A DNA stretch of 5,397 nt, from contig DAOWNK010000221.1 in assembly GCA_030642635.1 (NCBI GenBank), positions 1-5,397 on the forward strand, in the 5' to 3' direction. Below the pieces are notes generated by a model that saw only the letters and a program-made list of their open reading frames with translations, did no database searches and had not been told where the DNA came from. Both the position numbers and the translations under genes were made by a program. Positions 4,500-5,397 of the stretch are shown in pieces; the stretch's first letter is position 1; the number at the start of each line of letters is the position of its first letter. This DNA is from Pirellulales bacterium. Its GTDB lineage: Bacteria; Planctomycetota; Planctomycetia; Pirellulales; Thermoguttaceae.

Positions 4500-5397
4500 C
4501 TATCGAACAACGAGCGTGCGCAGATCGTAGGCACGCAATTTAAGTGTACAACGAAATTGCCCCTTCTCCTCTCCTCGCACACCGACAGTGCGGCAGGTGG
4601 CCAGATCGAAAACCTCTTTCCCGTCGCGTTTGGGAATTGTCAGTGTGACTGTACGTGGTTGCCCGCTGTCATTGACCACAGCTAGGCGGTCTCCGAACCA
4701 ACGTATCCAGAGTCGTTCGTCACCCTTCGGTTCGCAGGCGCCGTCGAACGGCCGGGACTCGACCGCCGGCAGGCCGCGATACGCCCGGGCGAACTCGCGC
4801 AGCTCGATGTCGATACCCCTGGTCGCGCGGTGCCAGTTGTAAAAAATCAGACTGTAAGCGTTTCGCGTACGAATGGCGTAGGTCAACGGCTCGAATGCTG
4901 CACGACCGGCCATGTGCGACGGGCCCACGGCGGGCCCCTTGGGGTGGGCCGGCAGTTCCCAATAGTAATAATAAAACTCCACCTCGTTGCCGTCAGCCGT
5001 ATGGATCAGTCCGTCAAGACGCTTGTCGTGCCAGAATGCGCGGTTGTGAACCCGTCCGCGGCGGTAGCGGTCTACGCCCAACGCAAAGTATTCGGAGGTG
5101 ACAAGGCCGCCGTCTGCGTGAAATAGCCGCGGGTCGAAGCCATGGTTGCGACAGATGGTAAGCGGCGGCGTCTTGTGGCCGTACCAATGCGTCTTGTCGC
5201 TCCCGTAGTGGTGGGTGCCGGGGCTAATGGTGCGGACGCAGAGCTCCTTGCCGTGCCTGCCGGCCAGTTCGCGTGCCTCGAGCCACCATTGCCGCATCTT
5301 TCGGCATCGCCGGTCGATCCAGATCTCCCGCGCATTGGCCTTCAACAACTTGTAGAAAGCGCCGGAGTCATCGTGGGCCGCAAAAGCTTTTATGCCA
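4500..5397 (-). CDS. C-terminal part of a large protein, probably polysaccharide-active (partial)
   Basis: The frame is open from the right edge to a TAG at 4500-4502, giving 298 visible residues; the start lies outside the window. The TTG at 5348 is an internal leucine codon, since the frame continues upstream with coding-like sequence (IKAFAAHDDSGAFYKLL). The first half looks like the end of a TIM-barrel-type catalytic domain. It is rich in Trp, Tyr and His, with RQWWLEARELAGRHGKEL, a HHYGSDKTHWYGHKT stretch, FYYYYWELP and IFYNWHRATRGIDIELREFARAYRGLPAV. The last 65 or so residues form an all-beta domain (LWIRWFGDRLAVVNDSG to LKLRAYDLRTLVVR), of the kind found at the C-terminus of many glycoside hydrolases. 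I cannot name a family. The GH106-like gene 79 bases downstream on the same strand supports a role in glycan breakdown. No membrane segment is visible, and any signal peptide would lie off-window. Confidence 0.75.
   Translation of the reverse strand, partial: GIKAFAAHDDSGAFYKLLKANAREIWIDRRCRKMRQWWLEARELAGRHGKELCVRTISPGTHHYGSDKTHWYGHKTPPLTICRNHGFDPRLFHADGGLVTSEYFALGVDRYRRGRVHNRAFWHDKRLDGLIHTADGNEVEFYYYYWELPAHPKGPAVGPSHMAGRAAFEPLTYAIRTRNAYSLIFYNWHRATRGIDIELREFARAYRGLPAVESRPFDGACEPKGDERLWIRWFGDRLAVVNDSGQPRTVTLTIPKRDGKEVFDLATCRTVGVRGEEKGQFRCTLKLRAYDLRTLVVR

Noticed and set aside
5346..5348. TTG start codon for the right-edge gene
   Set aside because: The frame continues open to the window edge with coding-like sequence, so the gene is truncated by the window and does not start here.

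Overview
The window looks like part of a carbohydrate-degradation locus from a GC-rich, Gram-negative-type environmental bacterium. A planctomycete (Pirellulales-like) or a relative in the PVC group is my best guess. This rests on the gene content and on intergenic palindromes of a style I associate with such genomes. It is an inference, with no rRNA or marker gene to confirm it.

All recognisable genes lie on the minus strand, so the biological order runs from the right edge to the left. (1) At 4500-5397 is the C-terminal 298 residues of a protein that continues past the right edge, probably a polysaccharide-active enzyme of unidentified family. (2) At 1546-4420 is a secreted enzyme of the GH106 (alpha-L-rhamnosidase-like) type, about 957 residues if read through. 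A single +1 frame change near 3668-3673 splits it into an N-terminal reading frame (3605-4420) and a C-terminal one (1546-3705). (3) At 444-1460 is a cytoplasmic Schiff-base aldolase of the DapA/NanA superfamily, closer to the N-acetylneuraminate lyase pattern than to true dihydrodipicolinate synthase. The gaps between the genes are short (79 and 85 bases), so an operon is plausible. A working model is that the secreted enzyme(s) release a deoxy sugar such as L-rhamnose from a complex glycan, and the aldolase cleaves a 2-keto-3-deoxy acid derived from it (or a sialic-acid-like sugar) to pyruvate plus an aldehyde.

Positions 1-443 hold no credible gene. They contain five separate inverted repeats or hairpins in a row. 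Two of them (13-107 and 263-339) are long paired palindromes whose arms both begin with GTAG and carry a smaller palindrome inside, which is the layout of REP/BIME elements mobilised by RAYT transposases. A third dyad-within-dyad (4440-4492), with a perfect 14-bp arm, sits between the partial gene and the GH106 gene. No tRNA, rRNA, CRISPR, insertion sequence or transposase gene is seen.

The points most worth a second look are the frameshifted but otherwise intact GH106 gene, the BIME-like palindromes, and a 9-bp direct repeat spaced exactly 22 bp that abuts the aldolase start codon.
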